Notes: a model not told the origin generated them from the letters alone. Positions 16,109 to 23,571 are shown, numbered from the stretch's first letter. The stretch is DNA of 43,571 nt from Actinomycetes bacterium (GCA_023460175.1 JAEWRC010000089.1:1-43571), one strand, 5' to 3'. Numbers and translations are program-made.

Positions 16109-16990
16109 CGCCGCCCGGTCATCGCGCTGCAGCGTCGCGACCACGATCTCGGTGGCCCCGGCGTCGCGGTAGGCCGCGAGTCGCCGTTGCACGGTGTCGG
16201 CCGAACCGATCACAGCCAACTCCGCGGCCGACGACAGTCCCTCCCGGGCGACCACCTTTTGGTACGACGGGATGCCGTCGTAGAGCGCCAGGGTGGCCGC
16301 GGCGAGGTCGGCAGCGTCCTGCGCCCGGTCGGTCACGGCCACCGGCACCCCGGCCAGCACCCGCGGCGCGGGCCGACCCGCCTGCGCGGCGGCCTCGGCG
16401 ACGGTGGGCACGATGAACTCCGCGATGGTGCGCGGGCCGGCCAGGTACGGCAGCGTCCCGTCGGCGAGTTCGCCGGTGACCCGCAACGCCTTTGGTCCCA
16501 TGGCGGCCACGTAGAGGGGGATCGGCGCACCGCCGGCGACGCGCACCGGCCAGCGCGGCGACGCCGTGAGGTGTCGACCGCGGAAGTCCACCTCGCCGTC
16601 GTCGAGAATCGCGCGCAGCACCGTGAGATGTTCCCGGAGCCGGTCCACCGTGTTGACCGGCGAGATGCCGAACGCCTCTCGTTCGAGCTCGTGCGCCCCC
16701 AGCCCGAGGCCCAGGCTGAAGCGCCCGTGGCTGGCCGCCTGGGCGGTCTGGGCCGCCGAGGCCAGGACCAGCGGGTGGCGGGGGTTGATCGGCACCACCG
16801 AGGTGCCCACCCCCAGCCCCGGCACCGCCGCGCCGATCAGCGCGGCCAGCGTGATCGCGTCGACGTCGAACTGCTGCGCCAGCCACACCTGACGCACCCC
16901 GAGCTCGTGGGCGCGCTGCGCCTGCTCGACGATGTCGTCGACGACGTTGACGGCGGTGGGACTGGGCGAGAGCACGACTCCGGCGGGCAT
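16073..16990 (-). CDS. LLM class F420-dependent oxidoreductase (TIGR03564-like)
   Basis: A 305-residue luciferase-fold protein. It has LGVRQVWLAQQFDVDAITLA, GLGVGTSVVPINPRHPLVLA, FSLGLGLGAHELEREAFG and IPLYVAAMGPKALRVTGELADG, which is the pattern of F420-dependent oxidoreductases in mycobacteria. It is cytosolic and the substrate is unknown. Its stop codon lies inside the 3' end of the aminotransferase gene, giving a tail-to-tail overlap of 36 bases. The ATG at 16990 begins the conserved first strand (AGVVLSPSP). Confidence 0.88.
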   Translation of the reverse strand: MPAGVVLSPSPTAVNVVDDIVEQAQRAHELGVRQVWLAQQFDVDAITLAALIGAAVPGLGVGTSVVPINPRHPLVLASAAQTAQAASHGRFSLGLGLGAHELEREAFGISPVNTVDRLREHLTVLRAILDDGEVDFRGRHLTASPRWPVRVAGGAPIPLYVAAMGPKALRVTGELADGTLPYLAGPRTIAEFIVPTVAEAAAQAGRPAPRVLAGVPVAVTDRAQDAADLAAATLALYDGIPSYQKVVAREGLSSAAELAVIGSADTVQRRLAAYRDAGATEIVVATLQRDDRAALEDLWRVVAAL

Positions 16991-17053
16991 GTCAGCAGCA
17001 ACACCGCCGCGGCGCGCAGAACTTCCCTGAAATCACCGTGAACAGAAATCTGG

Positions 17054-17491
17054 TCAGCCCCAGTTGCGGGTCACCCGGCTGCGCAGGCGGTCGATCGCGG
17101 CGTTGAGCACGATGCGCTTGGCCCGCTTGACCAGGAAGCCCGGGATGGGCGCCGATGGGTCCACGATGATGTCGAACCGCACCCGGGTCAGATCGCCCTC
17201 CCGGGTCAGGTTGTATTCAGCGTGCTGGCCCTGCTGCTGGAAGGTCTGCCGGGCGTCCCACACCATCCAGTTCTCGCCCCAGCGGTACTCGAGCAGTTCC
17301 TTGTCGGTGACGCCGAGCAGCCGGACCGTCGTCTTCACGTGGTGGGGCCGGCCGTCGGGATAGCGGTCGAGCACCTCCGCGCTGCGGTGCAGCGTGGACC
17401 ACGACGGCAGCGCGTCGATGTCGGCGAGCGTGTCCAGGATCGCCTTGGGCGAGGCGTCGAACATCACTTCGCGGGAGGCCCGTACAGCCAT
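17054..17491 (-). CDS. SRPBCC (START/polyketide-cyclase-like) family protein, copy 1
   Basis: A 145-residue protein of the coenzyme-Q-binding/polyketide-cyclase-like SRPBCC fold. It has VMFDASPKAILDTLADIDALPSW, RPHHVKTTVRLLGVTDKELLEY and TRVRFDIIVDPSAPIPGFLVKRA. It is paralogous to the next gene: the two share ASREVxxDASPKxILDxxADxxxxPSW-like and IPGFLxKR segments. Such proteins bind hydrophobic ligands in a deep cavity, and mycobacteria keep several beside the fadA-fadB region (Rv0854/0856/0857 in M. tuberculosis). The start at ATG 17491 is supported by a TACCGT -10 8 bases upstream. Confidence 0.83.
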   Translation of the reverse strand: MAVRASREVMFDASPKAILDTLADIDALPSWSTLHRSAEVLDRYPDGRPHHVKTTVRLLGVTDKELLEYRWGENWMVWDARQTFQQQGQHAEYNLTREGDLTRVRFDIIVDPSAPIPGFLVKRAKRIVLNAAIDRLRSRVTRNWG

Positions 17492-17498
17492 ACCTTCG

Positions 17499-17504
17499 AC
17501 GGTA
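17499..17504 (-). promoter_or_regulatory. Predicted -10 (TACCGT) for the 17491 gene
   Basis: On the minus strand TACCGT ends 8 bases before ATG 17491, giving a leaderless transcript within one base. The 60-base gap to the neighbouring paralogue has no Shine-Dalgarno sequence for this gene. Confidence 0.5.
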
Positions 17505-17551
17505 GTAACCGTGGCGCGCTTGCGCACCAAAAACTTCGCTGCGGCGGGTCC

Positions 17552-17995
17552 TCAGCCGCCCTTCTTGACCTTGAGCACCTGCTTGCGCAGGCCATCGGTC
17601 GCGGTCTCCATGCCGCCCTTGAGCGTGCGCTTGAGCAGGAAGCCGGGGATGGGCACCGACGGGTCCACTTTCATGTCGAACCGGACCCGGGTCTTGTCGC
17701 CCTCGGGGGTCAACGTGTAGGACGCGTCCTGGGACTTGAGTTGCCCGGCCGAGACCAAGGTCCAGCTGACACTCGTGTCAGTCCAGGTGTATTCGATGAC
17801 CTGATCGTCGGTCAGTCCCGCGGCCTTGATGGTCATCTTCGCCTGCCGCGGCCTGCCGTCGTCGTAGGTCTCGAGGATCTGGGCCTTCTGATACTGCGGC
17901 GACCAGGACGGCGTCGACTCGACGTCGGCGATGACGTCGAGGATCTCCTTCGGCGTTGCTTCGATGACGACTTCACGCGAATCGTTGACGGCCAT
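17552..17995 (-). CDS. SRPBCC family protein, copy 2
   Basis: A 147-residue paralogue of the preceding SRPBCC protein, with SREVVIEATPKEILDVIADVESTPSWS, ILETYDDGRPRQAKMTIKAAGLTDD, TRVRFDMKVDPSVPIPGFLLKRT and a basic C-terminus (LKVKKGG). Ligand and role are unknown. The start at ATG 17995 matches the paralogue's MAV start. It sits inside the 3' end of the upstream gene (23-base overlap) and has a TAAGGT -10 9 bases upstream on the minus strand (18004-18009), so it may be transcribed on its own. A far longer in-frame extension is rejected. Confidence 0.83.
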   Translation of the reverse strand: MAVNDSREVVIEATPKEILDVIADVESTPSWSPQYQKAQILETYDDGRPRQAKMTIKAAGLTDDQVIEYTWTDTSVSWTLVSAGQLKSQDASYTLTPEGDKTRVRFDMKVDPSVPIPGFLLKRTLKGGMETATDGLRKQVLKVKKGG

Positions 17996-18386
17996 GGTCA
18001 GAAACCTTAACCAGCGGTGCGCGGAAGCGGACGGCTTTGCCCGGCGGGGTGATCTGCTCATCGTCGGTGACGACGTCGTCGCCGACGCGGTGGTACAGCC
18101 GGATCGCGGCGCGCACCAGGTGCAGTTCGCCGTGGGCGTCGCGGTCGACCACGATGCGCTTCTTGCGGAACACCCTCGGGCTGGTCGCCCGGAACGACAC
18201 CGGACAGCCGGACACCGCCGGCCGCAGACCGGCGCGCTGAAGTTCGAAGATCTGCACCGAGTCGTCGAACCGCCGCCCCAGGTCGGCCTCGGCGAATTCT
18301 GCGGTGTAACAGATGGTGAACAGCCAGCTGCCGTCGGCGCGTTCCTGGCCACCCACGATCATCCGGTCGTCGCCGATAGTTGCCAT
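17973..18386 (-). CDS. Conserved hypothetical protein
   Basis: A 137-residue protein with no signal peptide or membrane segment. It opens MATIGDDRMIVGGQERADGS, then has alternating charged and hydrophobic stretches suggesting a beta-rich fold (WLFTICYTAEFAEADLG, VFRKKRIVVDRDAHGELHLV, AIRLYHRVGDDVV). I do not recognise the family. ATG 18386 is chosen because GAGGAGG lies four bases upstream; an in-frame ATG at 18425 lacks such support. The 3' end overlaps the following SRPBCC gene by 23 bases, which is unusual and suggests coupling or a mis-set end of the frame. Confidence 0.65.
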   Translation of the reverse strand: MATIGDDRMIVGGQERADGSWLFTICYTAEFAEADLGRRFDDSVQIFELQRAGLRPAVSGCPVSFRATSPRVFRKKRIVVDRDAHGELHLVRAAIRLYHRVGDDVVTDDEQITPPGKAVRFRAPLVKVSDHGRQRFA

Positions 18387-18463
18387 GTCGCCTCCTCGCC
18401 GGGTGTCTTCCCAGCGTGGCGGCATGCACGGCCGCGGTCATGCGTAGCGGACTACTCGATGCG

Positions 18464-18871
18464 CTACCCGGAGAGCCCGTGCTCCCGCATGACCTTGTCG
18501 AATTCGACGGCCATCTTCTCGGCGAAGGCGTTGACCGCCTTCAAGGGGCGCAGCATCACGGTGAACTCGTCGATGAGGCCGTCGGCGCGGGTGTGCAGGA
18601 AATCGCAGCCGTTGATCTCCAGCTCGCCCACCTTCGCGGTGAACATCAGCGCATGGTCCCCGTCCTGGCCAGGCTCCAGCGGGGCGCCGATCTCGCGGTC
18701 GTAGCGCAGGTCCTCGAACACGTTGGAGACCGCCTGCAGGATCACCGCGAGTTGCTCGCGACCGTGGTAGGGCTTGTGCGCGATCGGGCTGCGAAACACC
18801 ACGTCCTCGGCGCACAGGGCGGGCAGGGCTGCGAAGTTGCCGGCCTCGACGGCCGCGCGGAAAGCGTGCAT
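18464..18871 (-). CDS. SnoaL-like / NTF2-fold protein
   Basis: A 135-residue protein with the nuclear-transport-factor-2-like pattern: MHAFRAAVEAGNFAALPALCAEDVVFRSPIAH, then YHGREQLAVILQAVSNVFED, DHALMFTAKVGELEINGCDFLHTRADGLIDEFTVMLRPL. This cone-shaped fold covers small isomerases, hydrolases and ligand-binding proteins; the ligand is unknown. ATG 18871 is preferred over ATG 18901, because a TACCGT -10 ends 8 bases upstream and the family usually starts near this point. The start codon and -10 lie inside a 42-bp palindrome. Confidence 0.8.
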   Translation of the reverse strand: MHAFRAAVEAGNFAALPALCAEDVVFRSPIAHKPYHGREQLAVILQAVSNVFEDLRYDREIGAPLEPGQDGDHALMFTAKVGELEINGCDFLHTRADGLIDEFTVMLRPLKAVNAFAEKMAVEFDKVMREHGLSG

Positions 18872-18904
18872 GGCACTCACGGTAACGCCAGTGCCATGCA
18901 CGCT
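18863..18904 (-). promoter_or_regulatory. 42-bp palindrome over the -10 and start codon of the SnoaL-like gene
   Basis: Arms 18863-18877 (agcgtgcatggcact) and 18890-18904 are perfect 15-bp inverted complements separated by 12 bases. The spacer holds the minus-strand -10 TACCGT (18884-18879), and the inner arm holds the ATG. This is the layout of an operator over a leaderless promoter. A transcript starting near 18872 would carry only one arm, so an RNA hairpin is unlikely. Confidence 0.6.
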
Positions 18905-18913
18905 CGCCGGGGT

Positions 18914-19195
18914 TTAGAGGTGCGGGGCTTCCTTGATGGGGCTGTCGGGGGTGCCGACGGTCTGACAGAAGGTCTCCACCGCGACGCGGGTGCCGGTCAG
19001 CTCGATGTTGGACGGTTCGTTCTTGCCCTCGTCCGTGAGCATCTTGGTGATGTTCTCGTTCTGCGTCTTCTCGTCCGCGGCGGTGAAGTCGCTGCACTTG
19101 GTGTCGCCGCCCTGGTTCATCACGGCAGACGAGCAGCCGGTCGCCACCGCCGCGGCAGCAAAGCCGGCAATCATCAGGGTCATCACGCGGTTCAT
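18914..19195 (-). CDS. Small lipoprotein, HdeA-like
   Basis: A 93-residue protein with a lipoprotein signal peptide: a short basic start, a hydrophobic run MTLMIAGFAAAAV, then the lipobox ATGC with Cys21. The mature part has two further cysteines about 43 residues apart (TKCSDFTAADEKTQ and VETFCQTVG), which resembles the HdeA/HdeB acid-chaperone pattern where two cysteines form one disulfide. The resemblance is by eye and not certain. ATG 19195 was taken instead of the GTG one codon earlier because GGAGG is already only four bases away. Monocistronic; a typical surface lipoprotein. Confidence 0.7.
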   Translation of the reverse strand: MNRVMTLMIAGFAAAAVATGCSSAVMNQGGDTKCSDFTAADEKTQNENITKMLTDEGKNEPSNIELTGTRVAVETFCQTVGTPDSPIKEAPHL

Positions 19196-19256
19196 CACGC
19201 CTCCAAAGGTGTAGTTATCGGCAGGTTTGTTGCCCGATTACGGCCCCGTCAAACCT

Positions 19257-20099
19257 TTACCCGCACCGGGTGATGATGTCGTCGGCAAAACGCTCGATGC
19301 CTTCGCGGTAGCGCCCGTCGCGCCACGGCGCGCACATCACCCCCGTGATGCCGATGTCCTCGGCGCGCCGGTACAGGTCCACCGACGGCGGATCGCTGAG
19401 CGAGACGACGACTTCGAACGGTTCATCGGCGCGGTCGTAGCGTCGGCGGAACTCCTTGAGCCGGCCGACGATCGCCACCGCGTCGTCCCAGCTGTAGTAC
19501 GTGCCCACCCAGCCGTCGCAGTCCCGGGCGGCGCGCTTGAGGGCGAGGTCGGATTCGCCGCCGCACAGGATGGGCACCGGGGCGGGCGGATGCGGTTCGA
19601 TCATGATCTCGGGGATCGCGTAGTGCTCGCCCTGCCAGGACACCCAGCCGCCCTGCCACAACGCGCGCAGAGCGTGGATCATCTCGGTGGTGCGCGGCCC
19701 GCGATTGTCGAAGTCCTGGCCGAGAAGCTCGAATTCCTCACGCATCCAACCGGTTCCGATCGCCAGCGACACCCTGCCGTCGGACAGGGCGGCGGCGGTG
19801 GCGACCTGCTTGGCGACCTCGAGCAGCGGCCGGGCGCCGACGATGTACACCGCGTTGGAGAACCGCAGCCGGGTGGTGACCGCCGCCAGCGCGCCGATGG
19901 TCACCCACGAATCGGGCCACTCTGTCTCCGGCGGCCACGGCGGCTTGTCCCCGGTCAGCGGGTACGGCGTCCGCAGTTCGCGCGGGTAGATCAGGTGATC
20001 GGAGGTGAAGACGCCGGTGAAGCCGTTCTTATCGAGCAGGGAGGCGATGGTGGTCAGATCGCGGGTGGGGAGGAAGGCCGTGCCGGACCAGAATTGCAT
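19257..20099 (-). CDS. LLM class F420-dependent oxidoreductase (TIGR03619-like)
   Basis: A 280-residue luciferase-fold protein. It has MQFWSGTAFLPTRDLTTIA, GFTGVFTSDHLIYPRELRTPYP, TRLRFSNAVYIVGARPLLEVAKQVATAA, VSLAIGTGWMREEFELLGQDFDNRG and IEPHPPAPVPILCGGESDLALKRAARDCDGW. This is the TIGR03619 pattern of F420-dependent oxidoreductases. Substrate unknown. ATG 20099 matches the conserved N-terminus, and the in-frame extension to 20138 is not conserved in style. The repeat at 20164 lies just upstream. Confidence 0.88.
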   Translation of the reverse strand: MQFWSGTAFLPTRDLTTIASLLDKNGFTGVFTSDHLIYPRELRTPYPLTGDKPPWPPETEWPDSWVTIGALAAVTTRLRFSNAVYIVGARPLLEVAKQVATAAALSDGRVSLAIGTGWMREEFELLGQDFDNRGPRTTEMIHALRALWQGGWVSWQGEHYAIPEIMIEPHPPAPVPILCGGESDLALKRAARDCDGWVGTYYSWDDAVAIVGRLKEFRRRYDRADEPFEVVVSLSDPPSVDLYRRAEDIGITGVMCAPWRDGRYREGIERFADDIITRCG

Positions 20100-20163
20100 G
20101 CGCCCACTGTGACAGATGCCACCTGGATCGCCGCGCACCCGGGCCGCCGTTTTTCCCGGCCGC

Positions 20164-20224
20164 CCAGAGTTGGGTTGTTCGCGGGCCTACTCGGCCGATG
20201 CGTATAACACCGCAACTCTCGGCG
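20164..20224. repeat. 61-bp intergenic repeat, copy 1 (left boundary of the toxin island)
   Basis: This copy matches 23629-23689 at 59 of 61 positions in the same orientation. The unit is itself an imperfect palindrome: it begins ccagagttggg and ends with caactctcgg, giving 7-bp perfect ends (agagttg / caactct) and further matches inside. It stops one base before the stop codon of the immunity gene at 20226. Confidence 0.85.
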
Positions 20225-20225
20225 G

Positions 20226-20702
20226 TCAGAACCCGGTCGAAACCAATGCTTCGACCTTTTCCACTGGTTCCTCCATCAAATGACTGATGATGGTCGCCTT
20301 CACGCCGGTGACGATAGCCGTACCCGCCCGGGACGAAAGCTTGTACACACCGGGCGTTTCCTCCTCGACCGCGACCGCTGGATTGAATCCCGCTGCGTAC
20401 AGTGCGGCACCAAGATTTTTGGCCCCGACGGCCGTCCGGGCGACCGATGCCCACGTCCAGATCAGATAGATCTCTGCCAGCGCGAAGGTGGAGAACCGAG
20501 CCGTGTCGTAATGTTGGCTTCCCCGATCATCGGTCTCATCAAGCGACCACCAATCGCCTTGGTGGTAGAGAGTGAAACTTCCCTCCCTTGACTTGAAGAC
20601 GACACGGTCGTTAGCGCGGTCTTCGATTACAGAAGCGTTCGGTATGCACGATAATCCGGACCACCTGATCCAATTCGCCGCAAGCCTAGAGTAGTCGCTC
20701 AT
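20226..20702 (-). CDS. Immunity-type protein 2, paralogue of the 20728 gene (IFT/Imm61-like, inferred)
   Basis: A 158-residue soluble protein. It shares with its neighbour the N-terminal SDYSRLAANWIRW pattern, a tryptophan-rich sheet region (YHQGDWWSLDETDDRG, TARFSTFALAEIYLIWTWA) and the C-terminal ISHLMEEPVEKVEAL helix. The location, just after a TNT toxin, and the paralogy suggest an antidote protein of the IFT/Imm61 type. The domain call is inferred, not verified. ATG 20702 has AAGGA ten bases upstream. Local G+C is low: 55% over 20581-20700, which I counted. It may protect against a different, now lost, toxin variant. Confidence 0.7.
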   Translation of the reverse strand: MSDYSRLAANWIRWSGLSCIPNASVIEDRANDRVVFKSREGSFTLYHQGDWWSLDETDDRGSQHYDTARFSTFALAEIYLIWTWASVARTAVGAKNLGAALYAAGFNPAVAVEEETPGVYKLSSRAGTAIVTGVKATIISHLMEEPVEKVEALVSTGF

Positions 20703-20727
20703 CCCCTGAGTTCCTTCGGATGAGGAT

Positions 20728-21201
20728 TCACGGCACGGTTCGCGCCATTCGCTCGATCTCATCCAACGTTTTAGACATCAAATGACTAAAAATTGTGGCA
20801 TTGACGATCGACAGGATCGCACACCCACTGTTTGAACAGACCTCGTATCCCCGCTCCAATCTGGTTACTTCGACATCGGGTGAAAACCCTTGCTTAGCAA
20901 GATCGGTTCCCAGCACCCCAGACGCGAGGCGCGAATCCGCCGTCGTAGCCCAATCCCATGACAGATACTTCTCGACCAACTCAAAGCTCGAGAACAGGGC
21001 GGCACCGCTCCGTCGCTCATTGCGCTCATCGACAGTGTCCACGACCCACCAAGAACCGTCCCAGCGAAGATGCACAGAGTAGTCGCTCGAATCAAAGAGG
21101 GCGTCGCAGTCAACGCACTCAGTCGAGGCCGATACGCGCTCTCCGCCGATACTCGGCCCCCATTTTCGCCAATTTTCCGTCAACCGTGAAAAGTCTGGCA
21201 T
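20728..21201 (-). CDS. Immunity-type protein 1, directly downstream of the TNT toxin (IFT/Imm61-like, inferred)
   Basis: A 157-residue soluble protein, with PDFSRLTENWRKWGP at the N-terminus, YSVHLRWDGSWWVVDTVDERN, GAALFSSFELVEKYLSWDW and a C-terminal IFSHLMSKTLDEIERM helix. The ATG abuts the toxin's stop codon as TAGATG, with GGAGGG about nine bases upstream, so it is co-translated with the toxin. An immunity partner that blocks a TNT NAD+ glycohydrolase in the producer cell, as IFT does for CpnT, is the expected role for this position. Four cysteines are present (CVDC, CSNSGC). The family assignment is by context and rough pattern only. Confidence 0.75.
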   Translation of the reverse strand: MPDFSRLTENWRKWGPSIGGERVSASTECVDCDALFDSSDYSVHLRWDGSWWVVDTVDERNERRSGAALFSSFELVEKYLSWDWATTADSRLASGVLGTDLAKQGFSPDVEVTRLERGYEVCSNSGCAILSIVNATIFSHLMSKTLDEIERMARTVP

Positions 21202-23271
21202 CTATTCAACCCTCCGCAGGTAGCCCCACCTTATCAATTCTTCAACAGAGCCATTCTTGCCGAAATCATCAAGGATTCTGTACTGCGTTCCACCTCCCGG
21301 TTGGTGGAACCACGGTGCAGCTTGGGATTGCTCGATACGCCAGCCTGGCGGGAGGCCGACGGCGTCATTCACCATGTACCGAAAATAGGGTTTGGTGGCG
21401 CTACCAGGGGGCAGCGCCAGCTCCGCGAAGCGAGTTCCGTCGGGTGCCACATATGAGCCCCCTGGATACCCGAAACGGCCGAGCTCGGTGCCCGGTGCTA
21501 GTTGCACGTCATCGATGACGGTGCCCGGCACGGCGTAGGGCTTGCTGGCCAATGAATCGTCAGGGTAGAGGAGGCTGCCGTCGGGGTTGGTGAACTGCGG
21601 TCCGGGCGGTGTGGGGTCATACCCATCGAACAACGGCGAGTCGGATGGAAGCGCCGGGGGTGAGCCTGCCTGGATCGGGTCCGGCGCTTGGCCACTAGCC
21701 GTGGGCGGGTTTTCTCCGACGTTGAGGTCTGGCCTGTGGTGCGCATCTGGGCCGTGATGGGCACTGCCAGTGGGGACGTCGTCGACGTGGCGGGCAGCGC
21801 CCGTGATGGCGTCGATTCCCCGTTCTAGGGCTTCGGTGAGAGGTTTGGCGCCGGGCAGGGGTACGGAGCCGACGACATCGAGGACGGCGCCGGCCTGCTC
21901 GGCGCCCGAATGCTCACCCCAGTTGGTGAACACGTCGATGTCGTGCGCGACGTCGGGCACCATGCCGAACGTGGCCTTGCTGATCTCCTCGCTGATGTTG
22001 GCGTTTGCGTCGACGAACTGACTGGCGATACTGGGCGGCGCCGGGAATGCCTGCACCTCAGCGTTATCCGGCAAGCCCGGGATACCGATGGGCCGCCCGC
22101 CGACCTCAGTGCGCGCCCCGTTGAGCTCGACGAGCAGGTCGCGTTGTGCGGTGAAATCGCGGCGGGCATCAAAGACCGCCTCGCTCAGACCATCGAGGAC
22201 ATCGCGACTGTGACCACCGCCGGGGCCGTGCACGACGTTGTCGGCGGCAGCGGCATCGAACTCGGCCTGCGCAGCCGCCAACCGCTGTCCGGCGGCCTCG
22301 ACCCGGGCGGCCTGTTGATCGACCACCGACGGATCGGCGGCGACAATGGGGCCCTCCAATGGCGAACGGGTGTAGCCGCCCTCGCCGTCGGCGGCGCCGT
22401 CACCTTTACCCGCCGCCTTCATCTGGTCCTTGAACCGCTCCACCACCCCCGGCGCCGGTGCCACCGGCGCACCAGCGACCCCGCTGAGCGCCTCGTCGAG
22501 GCCCTTGGGCTGCTCCGGGTCCACCTCAACACCCGGGTCAGCCTCAGGACCCTCGGCCTCGGCGTCAGCGGCTCCTGGAAGCAGCATGTCTTCCCACGAT
22601 TGCGGCGCACCGCCCTCCAGGCCGGTCTCCTCACCCGGGCCGGGATCGGACTCCGTGGACGTCGTGTCGGTGGGGACCTTGTTGTCCACCAGTTGCACGG
22701 TGGGATCGCTTGGCGACTGTGCCGGCATCGGCGCTTCGGGGAAGCTGACCTCGGAGAAGGACGCCACCGCAGCGGTGATCGTGGTCGCCGCCTCAGCGTC
22801 GACGCGGGCCAAACCGGCTGCAGCAGAGCGGATCTCGACGGCAAGTCGTTGCGCCTCGGCGAGCTTCGCAGCATAGTCGGCGTCGGTGAACTCCTGCCGA
22901 CTACTCAGCGATAGGTCCTCGGCGACGTCGAATCCCGCGTCCTCGGCGCGCGCGATCGCCGCCAGCGCCGAGGACTTGGCCGCATCGATGTCCGCGGTCG
23001 CGGTTGTGGCCGCGCTCGCCGCCGCCGCAAGGTCGTCAGCGAGCCTGACCACGAGCAGCTTGTCCGACAATGCACGCTGCCCGACCGCCTCAGCAGTTGC
23101 GCCGTCGAAGTCAGTCCCGCCAGGTGCCAACGCACCCCGGTACAGCACATCGAAGGACTGCTCCCAGGACTCCGCGGTCGATGCCCACTGCCGGGCCGCC
23201 TGCCTCAGATGCGCGGTGGCCCAGGATTCAATCTGTGACCGAGTCGGCAACGCGACGGCAGTACTGGGCAT
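21202..23271 (-). CDS. Polymorphic type VII-secreted toxin with C-terminal TNT (NAD+ glycohydrolase) domain
   Basis: A 689-residue protein. Residues 1-180 are helical with three tryptophans and a WXG/EspB-like character, probably the secretion and partner-binding module. About 180-550 is Pro/Ala/Glu-rich linker. About 590-689 matches the tuberculosis necrotizing toxin domain: LGRFGYPGGSYVAPDGT, FAELALPPGS, GLPPGWRIEQSQAAPWF, QPGGGTQYRIL with Gln663, and the WGYLRRVE end. In CpnT this domain hydrolyses NAD+. The ATG abuts the stop of the small secreted partner as TAGATG, and the immunity gene follows the same way. No signal peptide is visible. The tip of the gene is less G+C-rich than its first part, as in cassette-exchanged toxins. 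Confidence 0.87.
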   Translation of the reverse strand: MPSTAVALPTRSQIESWATAHLRQAARQWASTAESWEQSFDVLYRGALAPGGTDFDGATAEAVGQRALSDKLLVVRLADDLAAAASAATTATADIDAAKSSALAAIARAEDAGFDVAEDLSLSSRQEFTDADYAAKLAEAQRLAVEIRSAAAGLARVDAEAATTITAAVASFSEVSFPEAPMPAQSPSDPTVQLVDNKVPTDTTSTESDPGPGEETGLEGGAPQSWEDMLLPGAADAEAEGPEADPGVEVDPEQPKGLDEALSGVAGAPVAPAPGVVERFKDQMKAAGKGDGAADGEGGYTRSPLEGPIVAADPSVVDQQAARVEAAGQRLAAAQAEFDAAAADNVVHGPGGGHSRDVLDGLSEAVFDARRDFTAQRDLLVELNGARTEVGGRPIGIPGLPDNAEVQAFPAPPSIASQFVDANANISEEISKATFGMVPDVAHDIDVFTNWGEHSGAEQAGAVLDVVGSVPLPGAKPLTEALERGIDAITGAARHVDDVPTGSAHHGPDAHHRPDLNVGENPPTASGQAPDPIQAGSPPALPSDSPLFDGYDPTPPGPQFTNPDGSLLYPDDSLASKPYAVPGTVIDDVQLAPGTELGRFGYPGGSYVAPDGTRFAELALPPGSATKPYFRYMVNDAVGLPPGWRIEQSQAAPWFHQPGGGTQYRILDDFGKNGSVEELIRWGYLRRVE

Positions 23272-23565
23272 CTACAGGATGACGCCGGGATAGGTCGCGG
23301 CGATCGCGGCAACCGAGGAGTGCTCCTGCTCACCGAAAGCCCTCGCCGCCGTGTCGACCTTCGCCCCGGTGTTCGACGCACGGGCCGCCAACCGCACCGC
23401 CATCGCGTCCACCGCGGCCTGCACCGACGACACCGCCGCCACACTGGCCTGACAAGCAGGCCCCAAGCCGGCCCGACCGACATCACCGGCCAATTCGAGC
23501 GCCATTGCATCGTGCTGCATTGTCAGCGAGTACAGGCCACCCAGCTGCGCCTCGAAATTTGCCAC
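23272..23565 (-). CDS. EspC-like (DUF2580) small type VII secretion partner
   Basis: A 97-residue, Ala-rich, two-helix protein: FEAQLGGLYSLTMQHDAMALELAG, then SSVQAAVDAMAVRLAARAS, then FGEQEHSSVAAIAATYPGV. This is the pattern of EspC/DUF2580 proteins, which are secreted by ESX systems and encoded before larger substrates. The start is GTG 23565; a TTG two codons earlier is rejected. A TAGACT -10 ends exactly 7 bases before this GTG, giving a perfect leaderless fit. It heads a leftward operon with the TNT toxin and two immunity genes, and probably escorts the toxin. Confidence 0.78.
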   Translation of the reverse strand: MANFEAQLGGLYSLTMQHDAMALELAGDVGRAGLGPACQASVAAVSSVQAAVDAMAVRLAARASNTGAKVDTAARAFGEQEHSSVAAIAATYPGVIL

Positions 23566-23571
23566 CCACAA

